Assembly: GCF_004217215.1 (NCBI RefSeq)
Contig: NZ_SHKP01000009.1
Span: 1-64,000, forward strand
Direction: 5' to 3'
Source: Rivibacter subsaxonicus
Lineage (GTDB): Bacteria; Pseudomonadota; Gammaproteobacteria; Burkholderiales; Burkholderiaceae_C
DNA length: 64,000 nucleotides
Shown here: positions 6,879 through 15,422 of the stretch, piece after piece
How positions within the stretch are numbered: position 1 is the stretch's first letter
How the letters are laid out: each line of letters begins with the position of its first letter
The notes under the pieces: model-generated
Seen by the model: only the letters and a program-made list of their open reading frames with translations
Told to the model about the DNA's origin: nothing
Databases searched by the model: none
Translations under genes and position numbers: made by a program

Positions 6879-8837
6879 ATGGACTTCGTTGCCTACCACC
6901 ACCGCAGCGGAGCAGAGCACCAGGCCCAGTTCACCAACCTGTACCCGCAGGGCTACCGGCTGATCTCGCTGAGCGTCTACCAGCCGAACAATCCGCTCTA
7001 CGCGGCGGTGTGGGTGCGGCGCGGCGGGCCGGACTGGTCGGCGGTGCACGGGCTCGATGCAGCCGGGTACCAGGCGGCCTTCAACAATGCGGCGGCGGCC
7101 GGATTCCATCCCGTCATCCTGAGCGTCGCCGGCACGCTGGCCAACCCGGTGATCGCGGGCGTGTTCGAGCAACGCCCAGGCCCGGTGCCGCTGACCCGAG
7201 TCGGCCTCAGGAGCGGCAGCGAGACCGACGCCGGCACCATCCAGCACTGGGACAAGCAAGCCCACGACAACCGCTGGATCATGACCAGCGGAGCGATCTA
7301 CGGCGACGCCGCCACGCCGGCCTACGCCGGCATCTGGCCCGCCAACAGCGAGCGTGTCGCGTGGAGTGCCGACGGGATCGGCGACGACCACGCCACCTAC
7401 CAGCAGCGCTTCGACGCACAGCTCGGCGGCCACGCCCGGCTCGCCCATGCGGCGGTCTCGGGCAACGAGCGCTACCTGTCGATCTACCGCGACGACCAGA
7501 TCGGACCGGTGGTCGCGCGGCACGGACTCACGAGCGCCGGCTACCAGGCCGAGTTCGATCGGCTGGTCCCGCTCGGCTACTACCCGATCTGCGTGCAGGG
7601 CGGCGGCAGCGGCGCCGGCATCCGCTTTGCCGCGATCTTTGCCAAGCAGGAGGCCGTCCTGCAGCGGCAATGGACAGTCAGCGGCGCCGGCACGGCACAG
7701 AGCGTCGACGATGCGATGCGCGGCGTGCTCGAGGCCGCCGGAGTGCGCAGCGCCTCGCTGGCGGTGGTCCGCAACACGCGGCTCGTGTTTGCGCGCGGCT
7801 ACACCTGGGCCGAGCCAGGCTATCCGGTCGCACTGCCGACCACGCTGTTCCGCCTTGCCAGCGTCTCCAAGAGCTTCGTCGCCGTGGCGGCGCACCAGCT
7901 CATCGACGAGGGGCGCCTGCGGCTGACCGACACCGTGCAAGGCATCCTCGGCCTCACCACGCCGGCCGGGCTGCCGCCCACCGACCCGGGCTTCGCCGCC
8001 ATCACGGTGGAAGACCTGCTGCTGCATCGCAGCCGGCTGGTGCCGGACTTCTACTGGTCCGACGCGGCCGTCGCTGCCGCCTTCGGCACGAAGCTGCCAG
8101 TCAGCGAGGCGCAGCTCGCGTCCTTCAAGTGCAGTCAGATGCTGCAGGCCGCCGCACCCGACTACAACAACTGGGGCTACGCGCTGCTCGGCATGGTCGT
8201 GGCGCGCGTGCGCGGCGCGGCGTCCTTCTTCGACGCGCTTCGCACGAACCTGCTCGAGCCGCTGCAGATCACGCGCATGCGAACCGCGACCTCGCTGGCG
8301 GGCGCGAGCTTTGCCGACGAGGCGCGCTATCACCGCAGCGGCGAAGCCGCGTTGAGGCTGGCGGTCGGACGCAGCGTGATGACGGCCGACCAACCGCTGG
8401 TCGCCGACGTCTACGGCAACATCCATCTCGAGAACGGCGCCGCCACCGGCGGGCTGTCCTGCGCCGCCGTCGACCTGGCGCGCTTCATCGCGGCCTTCAA
8501 CGTCAATCGCAAGAACCCGATGCTGCGTCGCTCGGCCATCCTGGCGATGCTGGGCCTGGCAGCCACATCGGGGCGACCGCGCTCCGGCCACGGCTTCGAC
8601 AGCGTCGTCGCGGTCGGCAGCAGCTTCACCTGCGACAAGGGCGGCTATCTGTGGAGCTCGCAGAACGCGATCCACTTCGACCTCGACGGCCTGGGCATCG
8701 CCGTCTGCTACGCCGGAGTCCATGACACCGCGCTGTTTGCCACCGGCTGGCCCGTCATTCGCGCGGCGATCGAGGCCTTTGCCTGGCCGGCGCGCGCGAA
8801 TCACTTTTCCAAGTACGGCATGCCGGCGTTTGGTTGA
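6879..8837 (+). CDS. Serine hydrolase: tandem-repeat N-terminus plus beta-lactamase-like domain
   Basis: A 652-residue protein. Residues 1-265 contain about five degenerate repeats of roughly 45-50 residues, each with a YQxxF-like helix, a GY(R/H/Y)(L/P) turn and an Ala/Trp-rich strand. This resembles the bacterial tandem repeat domain found with polyglycine-hydrolase-like proteins. Residues 270-640 are a class C beta-lactamase/DD-peptidase-like domain: catalytic S328-V-S-K331, Y429-N-N431 and a KGG-like third motif near DKGGYLWSS. No signal peptide is seen with the ATG at 6879, which has GTGGAG upstream; an upstream in-frame extension is unconserved. Function is probably a peptidase or esterase on a peptide or cell-wall substrate, not antibiotic resistance; this is inference. 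Confidence 0.8.
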   Translation: MDFVAYHHRSGAEHQAQFTNLYPQGYRLISLSVYQPNNPLYAAVWVRRGGPDWSAVHGLDAAGYQAAFNNAAAAGFHPVILSVAGTLANPVIAGVFEQRPGPVPLTRVGLRSGSETDAGTIQHWDKQAHDNRWIMTSGAIYGDAATPAYAGIWPANSERVAWSADGIGDDHATYQQRFDAQLGGHARLAHAAVSGNERYLSIYRDDQIGPVVARHGLTSAGYQAEFDRLVPLGYYPICVQGGGSGAGIRFAAIFAKQEAVLQRQWTVSGAGTAQSVDDAMRGVLEAAGVRSASLAVVRNTRLVFARGYTWAEPGYPVALPTTLFRLASVSKSFVAVAAHQLIDEGRLRLTDTVQGILGLTTPAGLPPTDPGFAAITVEDLLLHRSRLVPDFYWSDAAVAAAFGTKLPVSEAQLASFKCSQMLQAAAPDYNNWGYALLGMVVARVRGAASFFDALRTNLLEPLQITRMRTATSLAGASFADEARYHRSGEAALRLAVGRSVMTADQPLVADVYGNIHLENGAATGGLSCAAVDLARFIAAFNVNRKNPMLRRSAILAMLGLAATSGRPRSGHGFDSVVAVGSSFTCDKGGYLWSSQNAIHFDLDGLGIAVCYAGVHDTALFATGWPVIRAAIEAFAWPARANHFSKYGMPAFG

Positions 8838-8844
8838 TGGGCCG

Positions 8845-8874
8845 GGCTCGGACCTTGGGCCCGAGCGGTCACGC
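8845..8874. terminator. Imperfect hairpin between convergent genes
   Basis: The 37-base gap between the convergent hydrolase and VOC genes holds GCTCGG ... CCGAGC around a short loop. It could end both transcripts. No T-run is present, so this is a weak call. Confidence 0.3.
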
Positions 8875-9246
8875 TCACAGGTGCTGGTCGACGAGGATCG
8901 GATTGCCATCCGGGTCGATCGCGACAAAGCTGGCCGGCCCGGTGCCGCTCTCGTCGGCCTCCTGCTGCAACTGCACTCCCTGTGCCTTCAGCTGGCGCTG
9001 CAGATCGCGCACGTCGGTGAACGAGGCGAGCGGTTGCGCGTTGCTGTCCCAGCCTGGGTTGAAGGTCAGCATGTTGCGCTCGAACATGCCCTGGAAGAGG
9101 CCGATCACGTGATCGCCGTTCTTCAGGATCAGCCAGTTCTGCGCGGCGTCGCCGGCAAAGACCGTGAAGCCGAATTTTTCATAGAAGCTTCGCGAGGCGG
9201 CGAGGTCCTTGACGGCGAGGCTGATCGAAAAGTTGCCGAGTTCCAT
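8875..9246 (-). CDS. VOC (glyoxalase/bleomycin-resistance fold) family protein
   Basis: A 123-residue protein with two beta-alpha-beta-beta-beta modules. The first opens with [22 protein letters not shown] and the second ends with [16 protein letters not shown], both typical of the vicinal oxygen chelate fold. Potential metal ligands are few, so it may bind a ligand without classical glyoxalase activity. AAAGGAG precedes the ATG at 9246. It is convergent with the serine hydrolase and lies about 95 bases downstream of the EthD-like gene on the same strand. Confidence 0.85.
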   Translation of the reverse strand: MELGNFSISLAVKDLAASRSFYEKFGFTVFAGDAAQNWLILKNGDHVIGLFQGMFERNMLTFNPGWDSNAQPLASFTDVRDLQRQLKAQGVQLQQEADESGTGPASFVAIDPDGNPILVDQHL

Positions 9247-9340
9247 GCTGTGCTCCTTTCGGTACGAAGGCGTTGCCCGCCTGCCGGCTCCAGCCTGCGT
9301 TCGATCTGAGCCGCCCGCTGAGGGCCGTTCGAGCGAAGGA

Positions 9341-10021
9341 TCAGACCTCGACTTCGCCGCGGGTGAGCGAGTAGTCGATCCTGTACATGGCGACGACCAC
9401 GCCGGTGGCCCCATGTTGCGCGAGATGGGCCGGTCCGACCACCTCCCGCACCAGTCCTGCCAGGGCTTCTTCGCTGTACCCCGCCAGAACCAGGGCCCAG
9501 TCGACTCCAGCGTCGGCGCCGCGGATGCTCTGCTCCGCCGTCATGCTCGGTGTGACCGCGCCTTCCAGGAGGTGCACGCTCCCGAGTCCAGGCCGGTTCG
9601 GCAGATCAGGCAACACGTCCCGCAGGAGCCAGTCGCGCAGCGACGCGGCGGAACCCGGCTCCACCCCGAAGCGGAGCAAGGCCGCGACGTGCCCCATGCC
9701 GAGGCCGAAACTGCCGCTGACCGAGCAGAACCCCCTGCTCATGCCACGGTAGTGCGGCATCATCTTCGAGGTCCACGCGCTCGGACTGTTCAAGCGCTCG
9801 AGGTACGCGGCAGACGTCAGGGTTGCGAGTTCGGCGACCTCGTACAGGACGAAGTAGCGCGGCTGGTCGCGCAGGGCGACCCACCGGGTGCCCCGGAGAA
9901 AGCCGGGGATCGACAGGCGTTCCGCCAGGTGCTCGTGGGTATGCCAGTCGTCGTGCTCCGCGATGGCCTCGGGGGCGACGTCGAAGGACAGGAGCATGGC
10001 GGCCGATCCGAGCAGGGGCAT
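9341..10021 (-). CDS. EthD/DUF4286-like dimeric alpha-beta barrel protein
   Basis: A 226-residue protein whose N-terminal stretch [18 protein letters not shown] resembles DUF4286/EthD-like proteins of the dimeric alpha-beta barrel superfamily. The pattern of a strand, WHTHEH, then GFLRGTRW looks like one ferredoxin-like half-barrel; the C-terminal half may contain a second. Function unknown; relatives often sit near catabolic genes. GAAGGA lies about 8 bases before the ATG at 10021. A second Met at residue 9 is a possible start. Confidence 0.55.
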   Translation of the reverse strand: MPLLGSAAMLLSFDVAPEAIAEHDDWHTHEHLAERLSIPGFLRGTRWVALRDQPRYFVLYEVAELATLTSAAYLERLNSPSAWTSKMMPHYRGMSRGFCSVSGSFGLGMGHVAALLRFGVEPGSAASLRDWLLRDVLPDLPNRPGLGSVHLLEGAVTPSMTAEQSIRGADAGVDWALVLAGYSEEALAGLVREVVGPAHLAQHGATGVVVAMYRIDYSLTRGEVEV

Positions 10022-10145
10022 GGTGCAGGTCCTTCACGCGGGGTGGAGCGGGGCTGGGTGCTCGACGTTCGAGCTCAGCCCGCTCGCGGAGCATTCTGCA
10101 AGCCGGCCGCCGCCTCAACAAGCGACCGGGCCGGCGCTGCCCTGC

Positions 10146-11546
10146 TCACAGCGACCGGTTGCGCGCCAGCGGCGGGTTCTTCGCGAAGTAGCGTTCGATG
10201 CCGCTCATCAGCGCCTCGACCAGCCGGTTCTGGTAGCCCGCGTCGCGCAGCCGCGCTTCCTCGTCGGGGTTGGAGATGAACGCGGTCTCGACCAGGATCG
10301 ACGGGATGTCGGGCGCCTTCAGCACCGCGAAGCCGGCCTGCTCGACGCGCACCTTGTGCAGGTTGCCGACGCGGCCGAGGTTGCCGAGCACCTCGCTGCC
10401 GAGCTTGAGGCTGTCCTTGATCTGGGCGCTGGTGCTCATGTCGAGCAGGGCGCGGTTGAGGGCGGCGTCCTTGGTCTTGGCGAGGTTGACGCCGCCGACC
10501 GCGTCGGCCGCGTTCTCCTTGTTGGCCAACCAGCGCGCCGCCACGCTGCTGGCGCCGGTGTCGGACAGCGCGAACACCGAGGCGCCGCGCGCCCGTGGCG
10601 TGAAGAAGGCGTCGGCGTGGATCGAGATGAAGAGGTCGGCCTGCACGCGGCGCGCCTTGCGCACGCGGTCTTGCAGCGGCACGAAGAAGTCGGCGTCGCG
10701 CGTAAGGAAGGCGCGCATGTTGGCGCGGGAGTTGAGGCGGTCGCGCAGCTTCAGCGCGACCTGCAGCACCACGTCCTTCTCGCGCAGTCCCGAGGGGCCG
10801 ACCGCGCCCGGGTCCTCGCCGCCATGGCCGGGGTCGAGCGCGACGATGATCAGGCGCTCGGTGCCGCGTGGCGCGGCCGGTGGCGGGGTTGCCGGCGCCG
10901 AGGGTGCAGTGGGCGCGGCGACGACCGGGGGCGCCGAGGCCGGTGCCCCCGGCCGCGCGGCGGGCTCCTTGCCGACCTTGCCGATGAACTCACCGAGCGC
11001 GTCGTTGACGCTAGCGGCCGCGCTGTCGCTGGCCATGGCGCCGGCCGCGGTCTGGCGGTCCTCGGAGCGCTTCTCGTTGATCAGCGCCAGCAGCGGGTCG
11101 CGCTCCACCGTCGGGTAGAGGTCGAACACGAGGCGGTGGCCATAGGCCGCGACCGGATCGAGCGAGAAGAGCTGTGGCGCGATCGGCTGCTTGAGGTCGA
11201 GCACCAGGCGCACCACGCGCGGCTGGTTCTGGCCGACGCGCACGCCGGCGATGTAGGGGTCGTCGGGTCGCACCTTGCCAACCAGCTCGCGCAGCTGCGG
11301 GCTCAGTTCGAGGCCCTCGATGTCGATCACCAGCCGGCTCGGGTTCTCGGCCAGGAAATGCCTGGCCGTCAGCCGGGCATCGGATTCGAGCGTCACACGG
11401 GTGTTGTCGGCCGCCGGCCAGACCCGCACCGCGAGCAGCGTGGCACCGAAGGCGAGCTCGCCGACGCCGAGCATCAGCACCAGCGCGCCGCCCTGGCGGC
11501 CGATCCGGGCCAGCGCCGCGCGGCGCTCGGGTCTGGTCGCGCTCAC
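10146..11546 (-). CDS. amiC: N-acetylmuramoyl-L-alanine amidase (AmiC type)
   Basis: A 466-residue exported cell-wall amidase that cleaves the bond between MurNAc and the stem peptide during daughter-cell separation. An N-terminal hydrophobic segment (residues about 18-40) is the export signal, followed by an AMIN domain (about 45-165) that targets the septum, a Pro/Ala-rich linker, and a zinc-dependent Amidase_3 domain. The zinc-site motifs are visible: DPGHGGEDPGA, LREKD, SIHADAF and the catalytic VETAFISN. The ATG overlaps the stop of tsaE by four bases, the conserved tsaE-amiC arrangement of proteobacteria, implying co-transcription. Confidence 0.93.
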   Translation of the reverse strand: MSATRPERRAALARIGRQGGALVLMLGVGELAFGATLLAVRVWPAADNTRVTLESDARLTARHFLAENPSRLVIDIEGLELSPQLRELVGKVRPDDPYIAGVRVGQNQPRVVRLVLDLKQPIAPQLFSLDPVAAYGHRLVFDLYPTVERDPLLALINEKRSEDRQTAAGAMASDSAAASVNDALGEFIGKVGKEPAARPGAPASAPPVVAAPTAPSAPATPPPAAPRGTERLIIVALDPGHGGEDPGAVGPSGLREKDVVLQVALKLRDRLNSRANMRAFLTRDADFFVPLQDRVRKARRVQADLFISIHADAFFTPRARGASVFALSDTGASSVAARWLANKENAADAVGGVNLAKTKDAALNRALLDMSTSAQIKDSLKLGSEVLGNLGRVGNLHKVRVEQAGFAVLKAPDIPSILVETAFISNPDEEARLRDAGYQNRLVEALMSGIERYFAKNPPLARNRSL

Positions 11547-12064
11547 AGCATCAGCGGCCGGCAGCCGGCCTCGAGCAATGCGAGCCCGCGCGGCGTGAGC
11601 GCGCTGTGGACCACGCGCCGCGAATCATCGGCGCCGGGCTCGATGGCAAGCAGCAGATCGGGCTGCGGCCGCTGCGGGCCGGCGTTCTGTGCCCATTCGA
11701 CGAGCTTGAGGCCTGGGCCGGCGAAGGTCTCGCGAAAACCGGCGTCGAGCCACTCGCGCGGGTCGCCGAAGCGATAGAAGTCGAAGTGCCAGGCCGATTG
11801 CGCCGCGCCATGCTCGTTGCGCCATTCGTGCGGCTCGAGCACCGCGTAGCTCGGGCTCTTGATGCGGCCCTCGATGCCGAGGCCGCGCAGCAGATGGCGC
11901 ACGAAGGTGGTCTTGCCGGCGCCGAGCGGGCCGTCGAGCTCGATGCAGGCATCGCGCAGCGACGCATCGCGTTGCAGCGCATGGGCCATGGCGTGGGCCC
12001 GGGCGGCGCAGGCCGCCTCGTCGGGCCAGTGTTCGTGTCGCGTTCCTAGAATCGGCTCATGCAT
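11543..12064 (-). CDS. tsaE: tRNA threonylcarbamoyladenosine biosynthesis ATPase TsaE
   Basis: A 173-residue P-loop ATPase needed with TsaB and TsaD to make t6A37 in ANN-decoding tRNAs. The Walker A motif GPLGAGKTT (residues 45-53) and conserved IKSPSYAVLEPHE and HFDFYRF stretches are present. I chose the ATG at 12064, whose codon abuts the divergent queG start in a palindromic ATGCAT; a longer frame extends to 12133 but overlaps queG and lacks conservation. Stop overlaps the amiC start. Confidence 0.9.
   Translation of the reverse strand: MHEPILGTRHEHWPDEAACAARAHAMAHALQRDASLRDACIELDGPLGAGKTTFVRHLLRGLGIEGRIKSPSYAVLEPHEWRNEHGAAQSAWHFDFYRFGDPREWLDAGFRETFAGPGLKLVEWAQNAGPQRPQPDLLLAIEPGADDSRRVVHSALTPRGLALLEAGCRPLML
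12047..12052 (+). promoter_or_regulatory. -10 box of queG, six bases from the start codon
   Basis: TAGAAT lies inside the first codons of tsaE on the other strand and ends 6 bases before the queG ATG at 12059. Transcription would begin at or beside the ATG, giving a leaderless message. No clear -35 box. Confidence 0.45.
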
Positions 12065-13180
12065 GCGGTACCGCTCGCGCCATCGCCCCGCGACTTCGAC
12101 CCCGCCACCAACGGCGAAGTCCTGGTCGCGCAACTGCGCCTGTGGGCCAGGTCACTCGGATTTTCACAGATCGGCATCGCCGGAGTCGACCTCGCCGCGG
12201 CCGAACCCGGATTGCAGGCCTGGCTCGAGGCCGGATTTCACGGCTCGATGGACTACATGGCGGCCCACGGCCTCAAGCGCGCGCGCCCGGCCGAGCTGGT
12301 ACCGGGCACGCTGCGGGTGGTCACGGCGCGCATGGACTACCTGCCGGCCGCCATGCCCGAGGGCTGGCAGGCCATCGGCTTCGAGCGCCTGCAGCGACCG
12401 GATGCGGCCAGCGTCTCGCTCTATGCGCGGGGCCGCGACTATCACAAGGTGCTGCGCTCGCGCCTGCAGAAGCTGGCCGACCAACTGGCCGACGTCGTCG
12501 GCCCCTTCGGCCACCGCGTGTTCACCGACTCGGCGCCGGTGCTCGAGGTCGAGCTGGCGCAGCGTTCGGGCATCGGCTGGCGCGGCAAGCACACGCTGGT
12601 GCTGTCGCGCGAGGCCGGCTCGATGTTCTTCCTCGGCGAGATCTACGTGGATCTCGCGCTGCCCGAGACCGCGCCGGTCGTTGCCCATTGCGGCACTTGC
12701 AGCGCCTGCATCGATGTCTGCCCGACGCAGGCGATCGTGGCGCCCTACCGGCTCGACGCGCGGCGCTGCATCTCGTACCTGACGATCGAGCACGACGGGC
12801 CGATCCCCGAACCGCTGCGCGCAGCGATCGGCAACCGCATCTACGGCTGCGACGATTGCCAGCTCGTCTGCCCGTGGAACAAGTACGCGCAGCGCGCCAC
12901 GCTGGCCGACTTCGACGTGCGCGAGACGCTGGCCGAGCCAACGCTGCTGCAGCTCTGGGCCTGGAGCGAGGCAGACTTCCTGCGCCTCACCGAAGGCAGC
13001 GCGATCCGCCGCATCGGCTACGGCCGCTGGCGGCGCAACCTGGCGGTGGCACTGGGCAACGCCTGGCGTGACAGTGGTGACGAGCGCATCGCGCAGGCGC
13101 TGACCGGTGCGCGCGATGCGGCCACACCGCTGGTGCAGGAGCACATCGACTGGGCGCTTGCGCAGCGCGAGGTCGACTGA
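12059..13180 (+). CDS. queG: Epoxyqueuosine reductase QueG
   Basis: A 373-residue cobalamin- and iron-sulfur-dependent enzyme that reduces epoxyqueuosine to queuosine in tRNA anticodons (position 34). Two 4Fe-4S cluster sets are visible near residues 218-275: CGTCSACIDVCPTQAI and, further on, CDDCQLVCPWNKYAQ, plus the conserved YLTIEHDGPIPE between them. C-terminal HEAT-like helices follow. It diverges from tsaE with the two start codons side by side, so its promoter must lie inside tsaE. Confidence 0.95.
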   Translation: MHAVPLAPSPRDFDPATNGEVLVAQLRLWARSLGFSQIGIAGVDLAAAEPGLQAWLEAGFHGSMDYMAAHGLKRARPAELVPGTLRVVTARMDYLPAAMPEGWQAIGFERLQRPDAASVSLYARGRDYHKVLRSRLQKLADQLADVVGPFGHRVFTDSAPVLEVELAQRSGIGWRGKHTLVLSREAGSMFFLGEIYVDLALPETAPVVAHCGTCSACIDVCPTQAIVAPYRLDARRCISYLTIEHDGPIPEPLRAAIGNRIYGCDDCQLVCPWNKYAQRATLADFDVRETLAEPTLLQLWAWSEADFLRLTEGSAIRRIGYGRWRRNLAVALGNAWRDSGDERIAQALTGARDAATPLVQEHIDWALAQREVD

Positions 13181-13298
13181 ACGCAAGGCATGGACGCTAG
13201 TGCCCTGGAGGCCGCCGAGCAGCTTCGATCCCGCAGAAGCGCCGCGATGGCGCAGACCACCTGCCTGCCGTTGATACGCTAGCCGGCTGGGTTCGAGC

Positions 13299-13958
13299 AT
13301 GAGCAAACCACGACGACGCCTTGACCTGGACGAGATTCCATCTGGCCCTCGGCCGCCCTTGGGAACGGAGGCCGCCTGCGAGTTGCTCACTGGCACCAAT
13401 GCGCGCGCGGTGATCCTTGTCGAAGGCTGGAGTGATCAAGCCGCTCTTGAATCACTTGCTGTGAAACAGGGGCGGGACTTGACGGCCGAGGGGATTGGCG
13501 TCGTGCCCATGGGCGGCATCACGAACATCGGCAAGTTTGCGCAAGCGCTAGGCCCGCGAGGCCTGAGGTTGCGCCTGGCGGGTCTTTACGACGCGGCCGA
13601 GGAGCCGTATGTGAGGCACAACCTGCAGCGCATGGAGCTTGGCAGCGCGCAGACACGCGAAGAGCGGGAGGCGCTCGGCTTCTTCGCGTGTGAAGCCGAC
13701 CTGGAGGACGAGCTGATTCGAGCCTTGGGCTCAGCAGCGGTCGAGCGCGTCCTTGAAGGCGAAGGCGAACTGGCGTCCTTTCGCAGGTTTCAGGACCAGC
13801 CGGCGCAACGTGGGCGCAGCACGCACGCTCACCTTCGGCGCTTCATGGGCACCCGTGCACGACGAAAGATCCGCTACGGGTCCTTGTTGGTGGACGCGCT
13901 GCAGCTCGAGTGCGTACCGCGCGCCCTCGACCTCGTGCTCACCCATCATCGAAGGTGA
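13299..13958 (+). CDS. Stand-alone OLD-type TOPRIM protein
   Basis: A 219-residue protein made almost wholly of a TOPRIM domain like that of OLD-family nucleases. The catalytic glutamate is in ILVEGWSDQAALE (E42), the metal-binding acidic stretch is LAGLYDAAEE (D98, E101), and a third acidic patch is ADLEDELIRALG (about 134-143). The C-terminal half with RRFMGTRARRKIRYGSLLVDAL matches small Actinobacteria-type proteins annotated as ATP-dependent endonuclease, but no ATPase domain is present here or next door. Function unknown; a nuclease or nucleotidyl-transferase role is inferred from the fold. Codon use appears less GC-biased than its neighbours, hinting at transfer. Confidence 0.75.
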   Translation: MSKPRRRLDLDEIPSGPRPPLGTEAACELLTGTNARAVILVEGWSDQAALESLAVKQGRDLTAEGIGVVPMGGITNIGKFAQALGPRGLRLRLAGLYDAAEEPYVRHNLQRMELGSAQTREEREALGFFACEADLEDELIRALGSAAVERVLEGEGELASFRRFQDQPAQRGRSTHAHLRRFMGTRARRKIRYGSLLVDALQLECVPRALDLVLTHHRR

Positions 13959-14036
13959 TTCCCGAGGGCATGCGACTCCGCGTGCTCCTGCTTCCTTCCG
14001 ACACCGTGTCCTGCGGCGACTGGAGCGGCCCCCGAT

Positions 14037-14927
14037 TCAGCGCAACTGCATCCACAACGGCAGCGTCAGCATGCCGATCAGCGTCGACAGCGTCACCAGC
14101 CCGGCGACGAAGGCGCCGTCGCCGCCCATGCGGATCGCCAGCACGTAGGCGCTGGAGGCGGTCGGCATCGCGGCAAAGGCCAGCAGCACCGCGGATTGCG
14201 CCGGCGGCAGCGACAGCAGTGCGATCAGGCCGAGTGCGGCCAGCGGCAGCAGCGCATGGCGGATCGTCAGCAGCGCCGCGGCCAGGCGCGGCGAGGCCGT
14301 CACGCCGCCGAGTTGCAGGCCGGCGCCGACGGCCATCAGCCCGAGCGGCAGCGCCGCGGCGCCGATGCGTTGCAGCGTCAGCGCCAGCGGATCGGGCAGC
14401 TGCAGTCCGGCGAGATTGGCCAGCAGGCCGCCGACGGTGGCGATGATCAGCGGGTTGCGCAGCAGCTCGCGGCCGACCCGGTGGCCGCCGTGGCGCGCCA
14501 GCGGCCAGACCGCCGCGACGTTGCAGACCGGCACGCAGAAGGCCACCAGCAGCGCCATGCCGGCCACGCCGGCGGCGCCGCCAAAGCGCTCGGCCAGCGC
14601 CAGTGCGACGTAGCTGTTGAAGCGGAACGCGGTCTGCGCGCCGGAGGCGTGTAGCCGGGCGTCGATGCCGGGCAGCAGCCGCAGCGCGTAGGCCAGCGCG
14701 ATGCCGACGCCGACCACGGCCAGCCCGCCGCCGATGAGCTGCGCGCTCGGGCCGAGTTCGAGCGGGCTGCGCGCGATCGAGCTGAACAGCAGCACCGGGA
14801 ACAGCAGGTAGTAGACGAGGCGCTCGACCGCCTCCCAGACCGCGCGGTCGAGCGCGGTGTGGCGGCAGACGAGGTAGCCGATGACGATCAGCAGGAAGTC
14901 GGGCAGCAGCAGCAGGATGTCGCGCAT
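14037..14927 (-). CDS. AEC-family (auxin efflux carrier-like) transporter
   Basis: A 296-residue inner-membrane transporter with about ten hydrophobic segments arranged as two five-helix halves. The N-terminus (LLLLPDFLLIVIGYLVCRH) and the central break with FRFNSYVALALAERFGG fit AEC/malonate-type carriers of small carboxylates. Substrate unknown. The ATG at 14927 lies only four bases from the end of the 350-bp inverted-repeat element, so its upstream regulatory region is supplied by that element. No strong ribosome binding site is seen. Confidence 0.85.
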   Translation of the reverse strand: MRDILLLLPDFLLIVIGYLVCRHTALDRAVWEAVERLVYYLLFPVLLFSSIARSPLELGPSAQLIGGGLAVVGVGIALAYALRLLPGIDARLHASGAQTAFRFNSYVALALAERFGGAAGVAGMALLVAFCVPVCNVAAVWPLARHGGHRVGRELLRNPLIIATVGGLLANLAGLQLPDPLALTLQRIGAAALPLGLMAVGAGLQLGGVTASPRLAAALLTIRHALLPLAALGLIALLSLPPAQSAVLLAFAAMPTASSAYVLAIRMGGDGAFVAGLVTLSTLIGMLTLPLWMQLR

Positions 14928-14931
14928 GCGC

Positions 14932-15281
14932 CTAGGGCCTGTTAACGCTACCGGAGGGCTCGCGCCCGGGTCGCGCAGGCCGCAGGGGTAGGCGCGAGAA
15001 AGGACGCGTGCTCTTGCACGCAACGACCGAGCAACGCCGCCCTGCGGCCTGCGCGACCCGGGCCCGAAGGGTGATCCCAGGAAACTGCGGCCCTCGGCGT
15101 TGCAAAGCTCGCCGGGGGCTGAGCCCGGACATGAACAGTCCTGAGGACTGGTCATGCCTGGCGAGGAGCCCGAGCTCTGCGAGGGCGCGGCCTGCAAGGC
15201 CGACCCCGGCTGCGCTTTGCGCCTTGATGGCCTTTGTTTCCTGGGTCACGCGATCCCTCCGGTAGCGTTAACAGGCCCTAG
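14932..15281. mobile_element. 350-bp MITE-like element with 27-bp perfect terminal inverted repeats
   Basis: CTAGGGCCTGTTAACGCTAC... (14932-14958) is repeated exactly, inverted, at 15255-15281. The outermost CTAG is itself a palindrome and could be a 4-bp target duplication flanking an element that begins GGCCTGTTAACG. Inside are a 24-bp perfect inverted repeat (14964-14987 with 15040-15063) whose loop holds a further GCGTGC/GCACGC hairpin (15006-15021), and a stem-loop with ATGA-x-CAGTCC / GGACTG-x-TCAT (15131-15155). No transposase is encoded. It fills the gap between the AEC transporter and the Bug-type gene. Confidence 0.75.
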
Positions 15282-15422
15282 CCTAACCGCCGAAGCGGGC
15301 GCCGTCGGGGGCCGACATCGGGCTTTCCATGAGTCGGGGCACTTGCGCGGACGTGGCAGAGTCGGAGCATCGCGCTGCGCGGCTTGCACGCGCCCCACCA
15401 TCGTCACCAGGAGCCTCGTCAC

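Noticed and set aside
6879-8837. Beta-lactamase resistance gene
   Set aside because: Motifs fit serine hydrolases/DD-peptidase-like enzymes with repeat domains; there is no export signal and no resistance context.
9888-11777. Long plus-strand frame opposite amiC and tsaE
   Set aside because: It is the antisense shadow of two well-supported genes and has no domain similarity.
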